64,000 nucleotides of DNA from Thiohalocapsa sp. PB-PSB1 (GTDB lineage: Bacteria; Pseudomonadota; Gammaproteobacteria; Chromatiales; Chromatiaceae): the NCBI GenBank assembly GCA_016745215.1, contig CP050890.1:2294001-2358000 (forward strand), written 5' to 3'. A model generated the notes under the pieces. It was not told where the DNA came from, searched no databases, and was given only the letters and a program-made list of their open reading frames with translations. Each line of letters starts with the position of its first letter. Within the stretch, counting starts at the first letter, position 1. Both the position numbers and the translations under genes were made by a program. Positions 26,101 through 35,308 of this stretch are shown here, piece by piece.

Positions 26101-26640
26101 ATTACCTAACTGCATGCGCACTTCCGTCAGCTCCAAGGACTCTTGTACGGTGAGCCGCTCCCAGGCGCTGATCAACCGTGCCTGGTCTGTATGCAGCAGC
26201 ATCCGCGCCAGGAAATACTGATGGTATTGGGTATTGCGCAACTGGAGCAGCTGGAGTGCGGATGGGTTTGCCTCCACGATCAGGCCATACCGATCCAGCA
26301 CCAACTCGGCGATCGGCAACTGCTGGAACATGGCCGAAAAACGTTCGAGCGCACTCTCGGTGGTGCGCTGGCTTTTCCGCAACTCTTCGTTTTGCATCTC
26401 CAGCTCGGCCTGGTAGATGCGAAGATTTTCGATCAGAACAGCCGTGGATGGGTCGTCGGCGCTGAGGATCTGTTCGGCGAGGTTGAATTCGCCGTGGCGC
26501 AATGCGGCAAGGGCTCGCTCTCTGACCGAGGCCGAATTTTTATCGTAGCGGCCTCCCTTGGTGGTTGTTTGTGGCGTTTCTGGCGTCGTTACAGTGGTTG
26601 TCGCTTGTCCATACTGGCCTGTGTCGTCGTTATTCTGCAT
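23119..26640 (-). CDS. Multi-PAS diguanylate cyclase/phosphodiesterase (GGDEF-EAL)
   Basis: A protein of about 1170 residues with a disordered N-terminus, several PAS domains (at about 95-210, 235-360, 370-490, 495-620 and 625-745), a GGDEF domain with intact RIGGDEFVVLIDDL, and a C-terminal EAL domain reading EVL (GAEVLLRWQHPELG) with the other catalytic landmarks: AVNLSVQQLE, LEVTETMLM, FDDFGSGFSSLGYL, LKIDKTLV and AEGVET. Both cyclic di-GMP synthesis and breakdown are possible. No transmembrane helix, so it senses in the cytoplasm. ATG 26640 has GGAG upstream; an earlier Met is less likely. It follows the CheB-CheR gene by 60 bp, likely cotranscribed. Confidence 0.9.
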   Translation of the reverse strand: MQNNDDTGQYGQATTTVTTPETPQTTTKGGRYDKNSASVRERALAALRHGEFNLAEQILSADDPSTAVLIENLRIYQAELEMQNEELRKSQRTTESALERFSAMFQQLPIAELVLDRYGLIVEANPSALQLLQLRNTQYHQYFLARMLLHTDQARLISAWERLTVQESLELTEVRMQLGNGSSLVVDLHIAQLPAPEGQDQQNRLICAVIDRTEQARQREALGNAYDRLESSRECYRVLAEFSPEWDYWLGLDNHFIHVSPACQDITGYSASEFIENPELLETIMHPEDLDAWQQHLAHPLDSNKHHVPLSFRIRTRDGQQKWIDHICSTVLSEDGRALGRRGVNRDVTSRHQAEKALQRSEALLNATSRLARVGGWEFDADNKTLRWTQITRLLHEVDDDFQPTVETALEFYDPHDRAVLHQAIKRALSEGCPYELELRLQTARGGKLWVRTNAEAVYNDNGSIGGLRGSIQDITERVKAEQARRESEQQYRTLFESAGQAMLILREERCVLANRAAQRLFGYDEPTCLLGKHPCDVSPAMQPDGEPSTDKASRFITRAMRGEVQHFEWEHLHADGSPVPVQVTMLPIEFGSKPALYATLQDLTEQRAAERREVQARTVFENTSEGIIITDPEQRILAVNRAFTELTGYTENKVLGQTPSMLKSGRQNEMFYQSMWAALQKTGQWRGEFWNRRKTGEIYPQLSTISTVHDQAGRLTNYIAVFGDITQIKQSEQELYKLAHEDALTGLPNRSLLRARVEQSLSRAERDGSMCALLFLDLDLFKTVNDTLGHTVGDALLQRVAESIKSQVRAADSIARIGGDEFVVLIDDLSGPNGATQLARRLLDIFKQPFDALGRELYITASIGISIFPTDGRDMDTLLSNADVAMYQAKEHGRNNYRFFEQSMTEGAIERLRLETALRGALARQELTLVYQPQVKLSDRCMYGAEVLLRWQHPELGQIPPERFIPIAEELGLIGELGAWVLENACAQLAEWDAHGLLIPRLAVNLSVQQLERIDLADTIAALLARTHIEGDRLELEVTETMLMRHTKQVITNLHALREIGITIAFDDFGSGFSSLGYLKNLPINRLKIDKTLVDNLTQDPNDDTIARTVIALGRGLGLDVLAEGVETEVQAEFLLREHCDEAQGYLFSRPMSADQIVDFQIGHLVQTPHKN

Positions 26641-26700
26641 GGTATTGCTCCACTGCCGATCTGTGCTCGGCAGTCGCGCGGTTGCCATCGGCGTGTTTGC

Positions 26701-29670
26701 TCAGGCGTCGCCGGTGGGCTCCGATGGATCGGTGTACCAAGGGCTGATGTCCGCGTGGCTTACGATGATGCCGCCGGCAGGATGCTCGATCGGTGCCGCG
26801 TGCATGACGAACCAGCGTCTCTGATCTGGCGAATGGCAGGGATAGCGCATGGAAAATGCGGGCAGGCGACCGCTCAATACGTCCAGCAAACCCTGATGGG
26901 TGCGTGCGGCAAATTCGTCGTCCTCACTGTGATCGTCTGGATCGATGTCGCATGCCGCCAGATAATCGCAACCAATACTGTGATGGGCTAACTGTGGGCT
27001 GCCATTCTCCGCGGCAAACAGGCGCCAGGCACGGTTGACCATGGTGATCACGCCGTTGCCGTCCAGCACCGCGACATGCCCGGGCAGCGAGTCGAGTACC
27101 GCCTGCACGCGCTCGGCATCGCGCAGCTGCGTGATGTCGACAAAGGTGGTTACAGCACCGCGCGGACCGTTCTCGCGTACGGAATAGGGTAGAATGCGGG
27201 TCAAATAGGTGCGTCCATTGCCGGCCTTGATCTCATGTTGCATCATTTCGCCTTGGACGATGGTGCTGCGCAATTCGCTGACGAACTTCGGATAATCCAG
27301 AAGATTGGTGAAGTCTTCGATGGATCGCCCGAGGTCGCCCTCGCGGATCTTGAACAGAGCGGTGGCCTCGGGTGTGAACCTGGTCAATTGCAAATTGTTG
27401 TCGACGAACACCGTCGCGATGGCGGCCGCGCGTGCCATGCTGTCGAGGTCGGCATTGAGTCGGTTCAGGATTTCGATCTTTTCCTGATTTTCGGCGTTGA
27501 CTGTGTACAGCTCTTCGTTGACCGATTGCAGCTCTTCGTTGGAACTCTGTAATTCCTCGTTAGAAGCCATCAGCTCTTCGTTGGTGGCCTGCAATTCCTC
27601 ATTGGCGGTCTCTAATTCTTCGATGGTGGCTTGCAGGCTCTCGCGCGTGGCGGCCAGCTCGCGCTCCAGGGTTTCGACTCGCTCCGTGGTCTCGTAATCC
27701 ATGTTGATGGTTTGGATGCCGCCAGGCCCCGCGGCAGCTGCCGTCTCAGGCAACGACGGCTCCGGTTCGAATGACAACAGTAAGTGGATCTCGCTCTGAC
27801 CCTGGTCGACGCTGCGTGCCACCAATCGAAGTCGCTGCCGCTCGCCGCCAGGGCGTTCTATGCTCAGCACGTCTGAGCGCAGCGGTTCCTTGCCGCGCGC
27901 GGTTTTGTGTAACAGTGCCTGGGCTACCGGTGCCAGTGTGGGCGGCAGCAATTTAGATAGCTCCAGCGTGACCGAGCCTTCGCCGATGCGCAGATAATGG
28001 CCAACATCGCCGAACACATGCAGCAATTCCTGCTTGGCATTGAGCAATAGGCTGGTGGGGGCGTAACTGCGCAGCAACACGGACTGGCCGGCGTCGATGG
28101 CGGCCGCGTCGGTGGTGGTACGGTTCGCATGCGGACTCCGGCGGTGGCGGGTAACATTGTTGGGCAGGCGTGCTAGTCCAACGCTGCCGGTGTCCAGCGG
28201 TAAGGCCAGATGGCGCAGGATGCGAAAGATCTTGTATTTGGAGTTGACCGCGGTGAAATCGGTCTGCATGTTGGCCAGGGTTTCGCTGGAGCCAAGGAAT
28301 AGAAAGCTGCCTGGTGCCATCGCGTACTGCAATCGGCGCAGCGCGCGTTCTTGCGCATCGCTGCGAAAGTAAATCAACAGATTTCGGCAGGTAACCAGGT
28401 CCATGCGCGTAAACGGCGGATCTTCCAGCAAATTGTGTCGTGCAAACACAATATTCTGTCGAATCTCGGTCTTGATCACAAAGTGGTTGCCGCGTTTGTA
28501 GAACCAGCGTTCCAGGCGCTCTGCCGATACCTCTGTGGTAATGGCCTCGGAGAATACGCCGGCGCTGCCGAAATCAACGTTGTGTTGTTCCACGTCGGTG
28601 GCGAAAACTTTCAACGGCGGCCAACGCCGGGCGCGCTCGAAGGCTTCTGCGAACAGGATCGCAATGGAATAGGCCTCCTCGCCGGTGGATGTACCCGGGG
28701 TCCAGACGCGGATTGGCTGGTTTTCGCCATGTTCCTTGACGATCGAATCGATGGCCGTCTGTGCCAGCATCTCGAACGCTGGTGGGTCGCGGAAGAAATT
28801 GGTTACCGGAATCAGCAATTCGCGACGCAACGCATTCAATTCGGTGCGATCGCCGTCCAGTAGCCGCGCATAGTGTTCCAGATCCGGCACATGGCGCACC
28901 TGCATACGCCGCTCGATGCGGCGCATCACGGTGGCGGGCTTGTATTCGCGAAAATTGATCCCGCCCTGCTGTTGCAACAGGTGCATGGTTTCCTCCAGGG
29001 CATTTTCGCGGTCGCCAAAGCCAGCGCTTCCGGGCGCCTGGATGCGTGGTCGCGGTGCCTGGCTCATGTGATCCATGACCCTCGGACCCAATTCCTCTGG
29101 CGGCAGGATCGCGTCCACTAGACCGGTGGCGATGACACTGCGGGGCATGCCATCGAACTTGGCTGATTCCGGATCCTGTGCAAGCAACAGGCCGCCGGCA
29201 TCATTAATGGCTACGGCTCCACGGGTGCCATCGGAACCAGTGCCGGACAACACCACGCCGATTGCGTATTTACCGAATTCCCGTGCCAGTGCAGTGAAGA
29301 ATAGGTCAATGGGCAGGGTCAGGCCGCGTGGGCTCTTCGGGCTCAAGCGCAGAGAGCGGCGCGAGACGCTCATGATGCTGGCTGGGGGGATCAAATGTAC
29401 CCGGTTTGGCTGGATCGGCATGCCGTCTTCGACCGTGACCACGTCCATATTGGTGTGCCGTCCAAGCAGATTTCCCATCATGCTCTTGTGGTCCGGCGAC
29501 AGGTGTTGAATTACCACGTAAGCGGCGCCGGAGCTGGCAGGCAGACCACGAAAGAACCGCTCCAATGCGTCCAGGCCACCGGCTGATGCACCGACTGCGA
29601 CAACATAGAAGCGAGAGTGTTCAGGCTCGTTGGTCTGGGACGGGTCTGAATTCCGGCTGGTTTCTTGCAT
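26701..29670 (-). CDS. CheB-CheR-coiled-coil-PAS fusion
   Basis: A 989-residue fusion. Residues ~20-210: CheB methylesterase with VAVGASAGGLDAL (nucleophile Ser), IQHLSPDHKS (His) and VLSGTGSDGTRG (Asp). ~235-490: CheR methyltransferase with RELLIPVTNFFRDP, TPGTSTGEEAYSIAILF and FARHNLLEDPPFTRMDLV. ~655-735: a long coiled coil of TANEELQATNEEL-type heptads. Then two PAS domains, the first with YLTRILPYSVRENGPRG. There is no CheB receiver domain. Such fusions are widespread and act as sensors; their targets are not classical chemoreceptors in all cases. The gene is followed by the GGDEF-EAL protein, suggesting one signalling unit. Start at ATG 29670-29668. Confidence 0.9.
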   Translation of the reverse strand: MQETSRNSDPSQTNEPEHSRFYVVAVGASAGGLDALERFFRGLPASSGAAYVVIQHLSPDHKSMMGNLLGRHTNMDVVTVEDGMPIQPNRVHLIPPASIMSVSRRSLRLSPKSPRGLTLPIDLFFTALAREFGKYAIGVVLSGTGSDGTRGAVAINDAGGLLLAQDPESAKFDGMPRSVIATGLVDAILPPEELGPRVMDHMSQAPRPRIQAPGSAGFGDRENALEETMHLLQQQGGINFREYKPATVMRRIERRMQVRHVPDLEHYARLLDGDRTELNALRRELLIPVTNFFRDPPAFEMLAQTAIDSIVKEHGENQPIRVWTPGTSTGEEAYSIAILFAEAFERARRWPPLKVFATDVEQHNVDFGSAGVFSEAITTEVSAERLERWFYKRGNHFVIKTEIRQNIVFARHNLLEDPPFTRMDLVTCRNLLIYFRSDAQERALRRLQYAMAPGSFLFLGSSETLANMQTDFTAVNSKYKIFRILRHLALPLDTGSVGLARLPNNVTRHRRSPHANRTTTDAAAIDAGQSVLLRSYAPTSLLLNAKQELLHVFGDVGHYLRIGEGSVTLELSKLLPPTLAPVAQALLHKTARGKEPLRSDVLSIERPGGERQRLRLVARSVDQGQSEIHLLLSFEPEPSLPETAAAAGPGGIQTINMDYETTERVETLERELAATRESLQATIEELETANEELQATNEELMASNEELQSSNEELQSVNEELYTVNAENQEKIEILNRLNADLDSMARAAAIATVFVDNNLQLTRFTPEATALFKIREGDLGRSIEDFTNLLDYPKFVSELRSTIVQGEMMQHEIKAGNGRTYLTRILPYSVRENGPRGAVTTFVDITQLRDAERVQAVLDSLPGHVAVLDGNGVITMVNRAWRLFAAENGSPQLAHHSIGCDYLAACDIDPDDHSEDDEFAARTHQGLLDVLSGRLPAFSMRYPCHSPDQRRWFVMHAAPIEHPAGGIIVSHADISPWYTDPSEPTGDA

Positions 29671-29950
29671 CGGCTTAAGTATGGTTGGTCTGCTTGGGTT
29701 TTGTGTGTGGTAATGAATGCGTCATGCGAAAATTGATAATGACGGCTTGGGCGCTAGGCGCCAAGGGCCGATCTCATGTTCTGTGGATAACTGACAGCCG
29801 CGGTCGATCCCCGGCGTCATGTTCCGATGGTTGCCCACTCGGTTAAGCGATGCCGGTAAACAGTCTGCACGGCGGCAGGCAATCCGTGCTCGCCGGGTTT
29901 CTGGTAATCGCTTTGCGAGATCCGCTCGATTTGTAGATTGTACTCTATTA

Positions 29951-31405
29951 CAATACCTTCGCCAAAAATTAGCGCCAAAAATTAGGTGGGCGACAGCCCG
30001 AGGTGATAGGTTATCCAGTTACTAATCCGAAGACCTATTCCCTCAGGAGGCTATCGCCCATGCCCGACATTATGCTGATCTTGAGCTGCTTAAGCCAGAG
30101 CGTAGATAAGACGAGCCTTGGCCGTTTGGGTTGCGTTGTGGAAGGGCTGTTGGCGATGACGGGGCGGGTAACGATGCGGGGGCTATCGCGCTGGACCGAG
30201 CGCGGGGGAAGCTATCGGACGCTGCAGCGGTTGTTCAACACCACGCTCAGTTGGGGCCAAGTGCATTGGCTGGTGATTCGCCAGCACCTGCTGGGCGACG
30301 AAACGCAATGGTTGCTGGCGGGCGATGAAGTGGTGGTGAGCAAATCGGGCAAGAAGACCCACGGTCTGGATCGTTTTTTCTCCTCGGTGGTTGGCAAGAC
30401 GATCCCGGGGTTGTGTTTTCTGAGCCTGTCGTTGATTAGCGTGCAACGGCGCTGTTCGTACCCATTGCGCCTGGAGCCGATTCTCAAAGAGACGGCCGCG
30501 AGCTGCCCGAAAGCGTCCAAAGCGGGTCGGGGTAAGGACCGAGGGCGGCCGAAAGGTAGCCGCAATGGCAATCGCCGGGAGGTGAGTCTGTCGCCCTATT
30601 TGCAGTTCGTTCAAGACCTTCTGCGCCAGGTGCTGGCACTGGTGTGCCAGACGCTGACGGTGCGTTATTTCGTCTTCGACGGGGCCTTCGGCCATAATCA
30701 AGCGCTGCAAATGGTCCGTCGCACGGGCTTAGAGTTGATCAGCAAATTGCGCCACAACAGCGCGCTGTATCTGCCCTATGACGGCCCCTACGCCGGGCGC
30801 GGCCCGCGGCGCAAGTACGGCAGCAAGCTCGATTATCAACACTTGCCGCCGTGCTTTCTCAAAGCCACTTCCGTGGAAGGACACGTTCATACGGCCATCT
30901 ACCAACTGCCCGTTTGGCACAAAAAATTCCCCGACCGGCTCAATGTCGTGATCCTTGTCAAGACCAACCAACGCACCGGTGCCCAGGCCCATGTCATCCT
31001 TTTCAGTAGTGATCTCGAGTTAGGCTACGAAGCGCTCATCGATTACTATCGCTTGCGCTTCCAAATCGAGTTCAACTTCCGAGACGCCAAACAGTACTGG
31101 GGCTTGGAAGACTTCATGGTGACCAAGCCAACGCCGGTCTACAACAGTGCCAACCTGGCGATGCTGATGATCAACCTGTCCCAGATCCTGATGCGACCGG
31201 TGCGCGAGCACTGTCCGAGCTTTAGCGTCAATGACCTCAAAGCCCACTTCCGCGGCCGGAAATACGTCCTGGAGGTGTTAAAAATGCTTCCGGAAATGCC
31301 CGAAGCGAATATTATTGACCAAGCCCTTGAGCAGGCTGCAAATCTGGGGCGGATTAATCAAGAACTTAGTGCAGCATGAGATCGGGTCATTTGGCGAAGG
31401 TATTG
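29951..31405 (+). mobile_element. Complete IS element, IS4-type transposase, 1455 bp
   Basis: Terminal inverted repeats CAATACCTTCGCCAAA (29951-29966) and its exact complement at 31390-31405 bound the transposase gene. The direct repeat CTATTA (29945-29950 and 31406-31411) flanks it as a 6-bp target duplication. Both ends and the gene are intact, so it may be active and recent. It lies between the signalling genes and the cobalamin operon. Confidence 0.85.
30060..31379 (+). CDS. IS4-family DDE transposase
   Basis: A transposase of 439 residues from ATG 30060 (MPDIMLILSCLSQSVDK), with AGGAGG upstream; an upstream open extension is not needed. The catalytic Asp residues appear in LLAGDEVVVSKSGKKTHG and YFVFDGAFGH, and the C-terminal YRLRFQIEFNFRDAK gives the Y-x2-R-x3-E-x6-K signature of the IS4 family with the third catalytic acid. 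A basic, Gly-rich segment (GRGKDRGRPKGSRNGNRR) lies in the middle insertion. Intact, with no frameshift. It is the only gene of the element. Confidence 0.9.
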   Translation: MPDIMLILSCLSQSVDKTSLGRLGCVVEGLLAMTGRVTMRGLSRWTERGGSYRTLQRLFNTTLSWGQVHWLVIRQHLLGDETQWLLAGDEVVVSKSGKKTHGLDRFFSSVVGKTIPGLCFLSLSLISVQRRCSYPLRLEPILKETAASCPKASKAGRGKDRGRPKGSRNGNRREVSLSPYLQFVQDLLRQVLALVCQTLTVRYFVFDGAFGHNQALQMVRRTGLELISKLRHNSALYLPYDGPYAGRGPRRKYGSKLDYQHLPPCFLKATSVEGHVHTAIYQLPVWHKKFPDRLNVVILVKTNQRTGAQAHVILFSSDLELGYEALIDYYRLRFQIEFNFRDAKQYWGLEDFMVTKPTPVYNSANLAMLMINLSQILMRPVREHCPSFSVNDLKAHFRGRKYVLEVLKMLPEMPEANIIDQALEQAANLGRINQELSAA

Positions 31406-31502
31406 CTATTACAAACACTTTTCTTTCGTTGCCGAGCATTTCTCATCCACTCCGATTGACATCGGCATTTTTGCCTTTGTTGATCCCGATCAGCCATCAG
31501 CA

Positions 31503-31532
31503 TTGACCCTATTTGCATTGGCGCTCTATTCT
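31503..31532 (+). promoter_or_regulatory. Candidate sigma70 promoter before the B12 riboswitch
   Basis: TTGACC (31503-31508) and TATTCT (31527-31532) are 18 bases apart, ending about 40 bases before the riboswitch. Seen by eye; position agrees with a leader transcript. Confidence 0.45.
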
Positions 31533-31570
31533 ATAAAGCTTTCTTGCTTCAGGTGCCTCATCACTCTATG

Positions 31571-31835
31571 GCCGAGTGGCGAGGTTAAACGGGAAGCCGG
31601 TTCGGCGTGATAGCTGCATTCAAATTTGCCTTGAGTGCGGTCTCGCGATGCCGGCGCTGCCCCCGCAACGGTAGGCGAGTCAAGCCGCGACAGCGTGCCA
31701 CTATGGCCGCGGTGCACTTTGCATCCTTAAATCAAGATGCAGCGGGTACCAAGGGCCATGGGAAGGCGTCTCGGCCGCTGGGTTTGGATCAGGTCCGACC
31801 CCAGCGCTCGCAAGCCCGGATACCGGCCTGCTCAA
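31571..31835 (+). promoter_or_regulatory. Cobalamin riboswitch
   Basis: The leader of btuB has the conserved B12 elements in order: GGTTAAACGGGAAGCCGGT (31583-31601), CTGCCCCCGCAACGGTAGGC (about 31656-31677), and the B12 box region GCAAGCCCGGATACCGGCC (31810-31828). Adenosylcobalamin binding to such leaders lowers expression of uptake and synthesis genes. About 170 bases separate its end from the btuB start, room for an expression platform; I did not resolve that fold. Confidence 0.9.
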
Positions 31836-32006
31836 GTTTCAGGGTGCCGCGGAGGGCGGCGCTGACCCTTGCCTGGTTCTCAACACAACGCGGCGGTGTT
31901 CGCCGCAGTTCCCGGTTATCACGTCCTCCCTGCATCATTGGCCGGAGTTCTCCGGTTTCCATCGGTATCGGCATCCGCGGGTGAGCAGATGCATGTGAGG
32001 ACTGCA

Positions 32007-33890
32007 ATGAAGTATCCATACTCGTCGGCAACCCTGCTGCTGGCGCTTGTTCTGATTTCCCTACCGGTCGTCGCCGCGGTCGAGGATGCGACACAGATCG
32101 ACCCTGTCGTGGTCACAGCCACGCGCACCGCCGAGACTGCGGATCAGACTCTGGCGCCGGTCACCGTCGTTGACCGTGACGAGATCGAGCGGCGCCAGTC
32201 GCTGACCACCGTCGATATTTTGCGCGGATTGCCAGGGGTTGCCATCAGCAATTCCGGCGGTCCGGGACGACAGACCGATCTCTTTTTGCGCGGCACCAAC
32301 TCCAATCAAACCCTGTTTCTGGTGGATGGCATCAAGATTGGCTCCGCCACCACTGGCCAGAGTGCGTTTCAGAACATTCCAGTGGAACAGATCGAGCGTG
32401 TCGAGGTGGTGCGCGGACCTCGCTCCAGCCTGTATGGCTCGGAAGCGGCAGGTGGCGTGATCCAGATCTTCACTCGCCGCGGCGGCGGTCCATTGCGGCC
32501 CTTCTTCAGTACGCTTGCGGGGCGCTATGGGACAGCCGGCGTTTCCGGTGGATTGTCCGGCGGCGGCGAGCGCGGGCGTTTCAGCGTCAGCGCGAACTTC
32601 GACCAGACCGAAGGCTTCAATGCCTGCAATGGGATCGGATTTCCGGTGTTTGCCGGCTGCGCGACCGACGAGCCGGATCAGGACGGCTACACCAATCAGG
32701 GCGTCAGCGCCAGCGCCGGCTATGACTTCAGCGACCGTATCCGTCTGGATGTGAATTTTCTCAACAGCGAAAGCGATGTCCAGTTCGACGGCGCTTTCAC
32801 CAACGAGTCCAATAGTAAGCAGCAGGTAATCGGCGCCAAGCTTGACCTACGACCGCTGGAGAACTGGGACATGACGCTGTCGGCCGGGCGCAGCCTGGAC
32901 GACCAGGATAACTTCAAGGATGGCCGGTTCTACAGCACGTTCGATACCCGCCGTGACACCTTGGGCTGGCAGAACAACATCGCCATCGGCGACCAGCACC
33001 TGGTTACGCTGGGCGTCGATTATCAACAAGATAAGGTCACCAGCACCACCGACTATGATGTCGATACACGCGACGATGTTGGCGTGTATGGTCAGTATCA
33101 GGGCTGGTTCGGTCCTGGCAGCGTCAAGGCCAGTCTGCGCAATGACGACAACGAACAATTCGGTAATTATGTCACCGGCGATGTTGCGCTGGGTTGGGAT
33201 GTATTGCCATCATTGCGGCTGGTGGGAACCTACGGTACTGCGTTTACCGCCCCAACCTTCAACGACTTGTATTTTCCGGCCGATCCCTTCTTTGCCGGCG
33301 GCAACCCCGATCTGAAGCCGGAGCAAACCCGCAGCGCCGAGCTTGGTGTCTCGGGGCAGATCGATGCCCTGTCAAGTCCCTTGTCAGATCCCTGGCAGTG
33401 GTCGCTAAACCTCTATCAGACCGATATCGATGATCTGATCGCATTACAGCCGCCATTGTTCTCGGCGGAGAATATCGACAGTGCTCGCATCCGCGGTCTG
33501 GAGGCTGTCTTGCTGGGCCGCTTGCTGGGCACCGATGTTTCCGCCAACCTAACTCTGCTCGACCCGCGCAATAAATCCGACGGTCTCGACAACGGCAATC
33601 TATTGGCGCGCCGTCCGCAGCAGACGTTCCGTCTCGACATCGACCGCGGTTTTGGCCGATTCGCCGCCGGCGGCACAGTGTTCGTAGCAGGACGCCGTTA
33701 CAACGATCCTGCCAATGAGGTTCCGATCAGCGGTTTTACCTTGCTCGATCTGCGCGTCTCCTATGCCTTCAGCGACGCGTTGCGCATCCAGGGCCGCCTG
33801 GAAAATGCGCTTGACGAAGACTATGAAACCGTCACCTGGTACAACCAACCTGGTCGTGCCTTCTATTTGACCTTACGTTATCAGCCTTAG
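32007..33890 (+). CDS. btuB: TonB-dependent vitamin B12 receptor
   Basis: A 627-residue outer-membrane receptor for cobalamin. ATG 32007 follows GAGGACTGCA and gives a clean signal peptide (SSATLLLALVLISLPVVAA); the frame is open further upstream through the riboswitch region, but that is not coding. TonB box DPVVVTATRT, plug domain with LRGLPGVAISNSGGPG, FLVDGIKIG and VEVVRGPRSSLYGSEAAGGVI, then the barrel. It ends RAFYLTLRYQP, without the terminal Phe. The upstream riboswitch supports a cobalamin substrate. First gene of a run leading to cobO, cobU, cobT and cobC. Confidence 0.9.
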   Translation: MKYPYSSATLLLALVLISLPVVAAVEDATQIDPVVVTATRTAETADQTLAPVTVVDRDEIERRQSLTTVDILRGLPGVAISNSGGPGRQTDLFLRGTNSNQTLFLVDGIKIGSATTGQSAFQNIPVEQIERVEVVRGPRSSLYGSEAAGGVIQIFTRRGGGPLRPFFSTLAGRYGTAGVSGGLSGGGERGRFSVSANFDQTEGFNACNGIGFPVFAGCATDEPDQDGYTNQGVSASAGYDFSDRIRLDVNFLNSESDVQFDGAFTNESNSKQQVIGAKLDLRPLENWDMTLSAGRSLDDQDNFKDGRFYSTFDTRRDTLGWQNNIAIGDQHLVTLGVDYQQDKVTSTTDYDVDTRDDVGVYGQYQGWFGPGSVKASLRNDDNEQFGNYVTGDVALGWDVLPSLRLVGTYGTAFTAPTFNDLYFPADPFFAGGNPDLKPEQTRSAELGVSGQIDALSSPLSDPWQWSLNLYQTDIDDLIALQPPLFSAENIDSARIRGLEAVLLGRLLGTDVSANLTLLDPRNKSDGLDNGNLLARRPQQTFRLDIDRGFGRFAAGGTVFVAGRRYNDPANEVPISGFTLLDLRVSYAFSDALRIQGRLENALDEDYETVTWYNQPGRAFYLTLRYQP

Positions 33891-34038
33891 CCGCGATGCT
33901 GCATCGGTTTGGCGCTACATGCGATCCTCGAGCCGCGCGCGCTGCAATACAGCCTGTGGTAAAGCCCACGGGAAAACCTGAGCATAACCGCAAGTCCCCG
34001 GTAAATCTCGCCTTTACGATACGCGTACAATTCAGACC

Positions 34039-34650
34039 ATGACCACCTCCGATTCCGAACCTGAACAGCGCCATCGCGCCCGCATGCAACGCCACAAGGC
34101 ATTGGTCGATGCTCGGGTTGCGCAGGCGACCGCCGAACGCGGCGTATTATTGGTATTGACCGGCAACGGCAAGGGCAAAAGTTCGTCTGCCTTTGGCATG
34201 CTGGCGAGGGCCATGGGGCACAACCTGCACGTGGCCGTCGTGCAATTCATCAAAGGTAGCTTTTCCACTGGAGAGGAGGCCTTCTTTCGCCGTTTCCCGG
34301 AAGTTCATTATCACGTCATGGGCGACGGCTTCACCTGGGATACCCAGGATCAGGAGCAAGACAAGCAGAGCGCCCGCCGGGCATGGGAACAGGCCAAGGC
34401 CTATTTGGCCGATCCGAGCATCGACCTGCTGGTACTTGATGAACTCAACATTGTGCTCAAACTCGGCCTGCTGCCCCTCGACGAGGTGCTGAACACGTTG
34501 CTCGAACGTCCGATGGCGCAGCATGTGGTCGTGACCGGTCGCGCGGCGCCCAAGGAACTGATTTCGATCGCTGACACGGTCACCGAGATGCGTTTGATCA
34601 AACATGCCTTCGATGCCGGTGTGCAGGCACAGAAGGGCATCGAATTGTGA
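34039..34650 (+). CDS. cobO: Corrinoid adenosyltransferase
   Basis: A 203-residue enzyme (CobO/BtuR/CobA family) that transfers the adenosyl group of ATP to Co(I) corrinoids. P-loop GNGKGKSSSAFGM (about 43-55), followed by VVQFIKG, then YLADPSIDLLVLDELNIVLK, the usual DELN motif, and the RPMAQHVVVTGRAAPKELIS segment. N-terminal basic helix also normal. It lies 148 bp after btuB and 73 bp before cobU on the same strand and is presumably under riboswitch control. Confidence 0.95.
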   Translation: MTTSDSEPEQRHRARMQRHKALVDARVAQATAERGVLLVLTGNGKGKSSSAFGMLARAMGHNLHVAVVQFIKGSFSTGEEAFFRRFPEVHYHVMGDGFTWDTQDQEQDKQSARRAWEQAKAYLADPSIDLLVLDELNIVLKLGLLPLDEVLNTLLERPMAQHVVVTGRAAPKELISIADTVTEMRLIKHAFDAGVQAQKGIEL

Positions 34651-34723
34651 GCCTTGGGAGCGGATTTGACCCAGCCAACCCAAATGTTTGCAGACAAGAA
34701 GCTAGCAGACGGGAGTCCCGCGC

Positions 34724-35308
34724 TTGCCAGTGTTAACTCCAAACACCGATCCGAGAGCTGCACAGAGCACGCTGATCCTGGGCGGTGTGCGCTCCGGCAA
34801 GAGCCGTCTCGCGGAGCGCTTGGCGATGGCATCTGGTCTACCGGTAACCTATGTTGCCACCGCGCTGGCTGGTGACGACGAGATGCGTGCGCGCATCGAG
34901 GCCCACCGTCAACGCCGCCCCCAGGACTGGCGGCTGGTCGAAGAGCCGCGCCATTTAGCGAATACTCTGAAATCAGTTTGTGCGTCCGGGCATTGCGTGA
35001 TCGTCGAGTGCCTAACCCTGTGGTTGACCAACCTGTTGTGCGCCGATGACCAAGCATTGCTGTCGCGCGAACTCGACGCGTTCAGGGAGTGCTCACCGAC
35101 GTTGCCCGGGCAAATTCTCTATGTTTCCAACGAAGTCAATATGGGCGTGATTCCCGCGCACCCGCTGAGCCGTAACTACTGCGATCTGGCCGGCGGGCTC
35201 CATCAAACCTTGGCTACTCATTGTGAGTGCGTCATCCTGACCGTCGCCGGACTGCCGTTGGTGGTCAAGGGGGCACCCCTGTCACTGAACCCAGAACGAA
35301 ATCCATGA
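34724..35308 (+). CDS. cobU: Adenosylcobinamide kinase/guanylyltransferase
   Basis: A 194-residue bifunctional enzyme that phosphorylates adenosylcobinamide and attaches GMP. P-loop LGGVRSGKSRLAERL (about 19-33), then YVATALAGDDEMRARIEAHR and VECLTLWLTNLL, and the conserved VSNEVNMGVIPAHPLSR. The guanylylated His is in IEAHRQRRP. The start is taken at TTG 34724, eight bases after GGGAG; GTG 34730 is equally possible. Its stop overlaps the cobT start (ATGA). Confidence 0.9.
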   Translation: MPVLTPNTDPRAAQSTLILGGVRSGKSRLAERLAMASGLPVTYVATALAGDDEMRARIEAHRQRRPQDWRLVEEPRHLANTLKSVCASGHCVIVECLTLWLTNLLCADDQALLSRELDAFRECSPTLPGQILYVSNEVNMGVIPAHPLSRNYCDLAGGLHQTLATHCECVILTVAGLPLVVKGAPLSLNPERNP

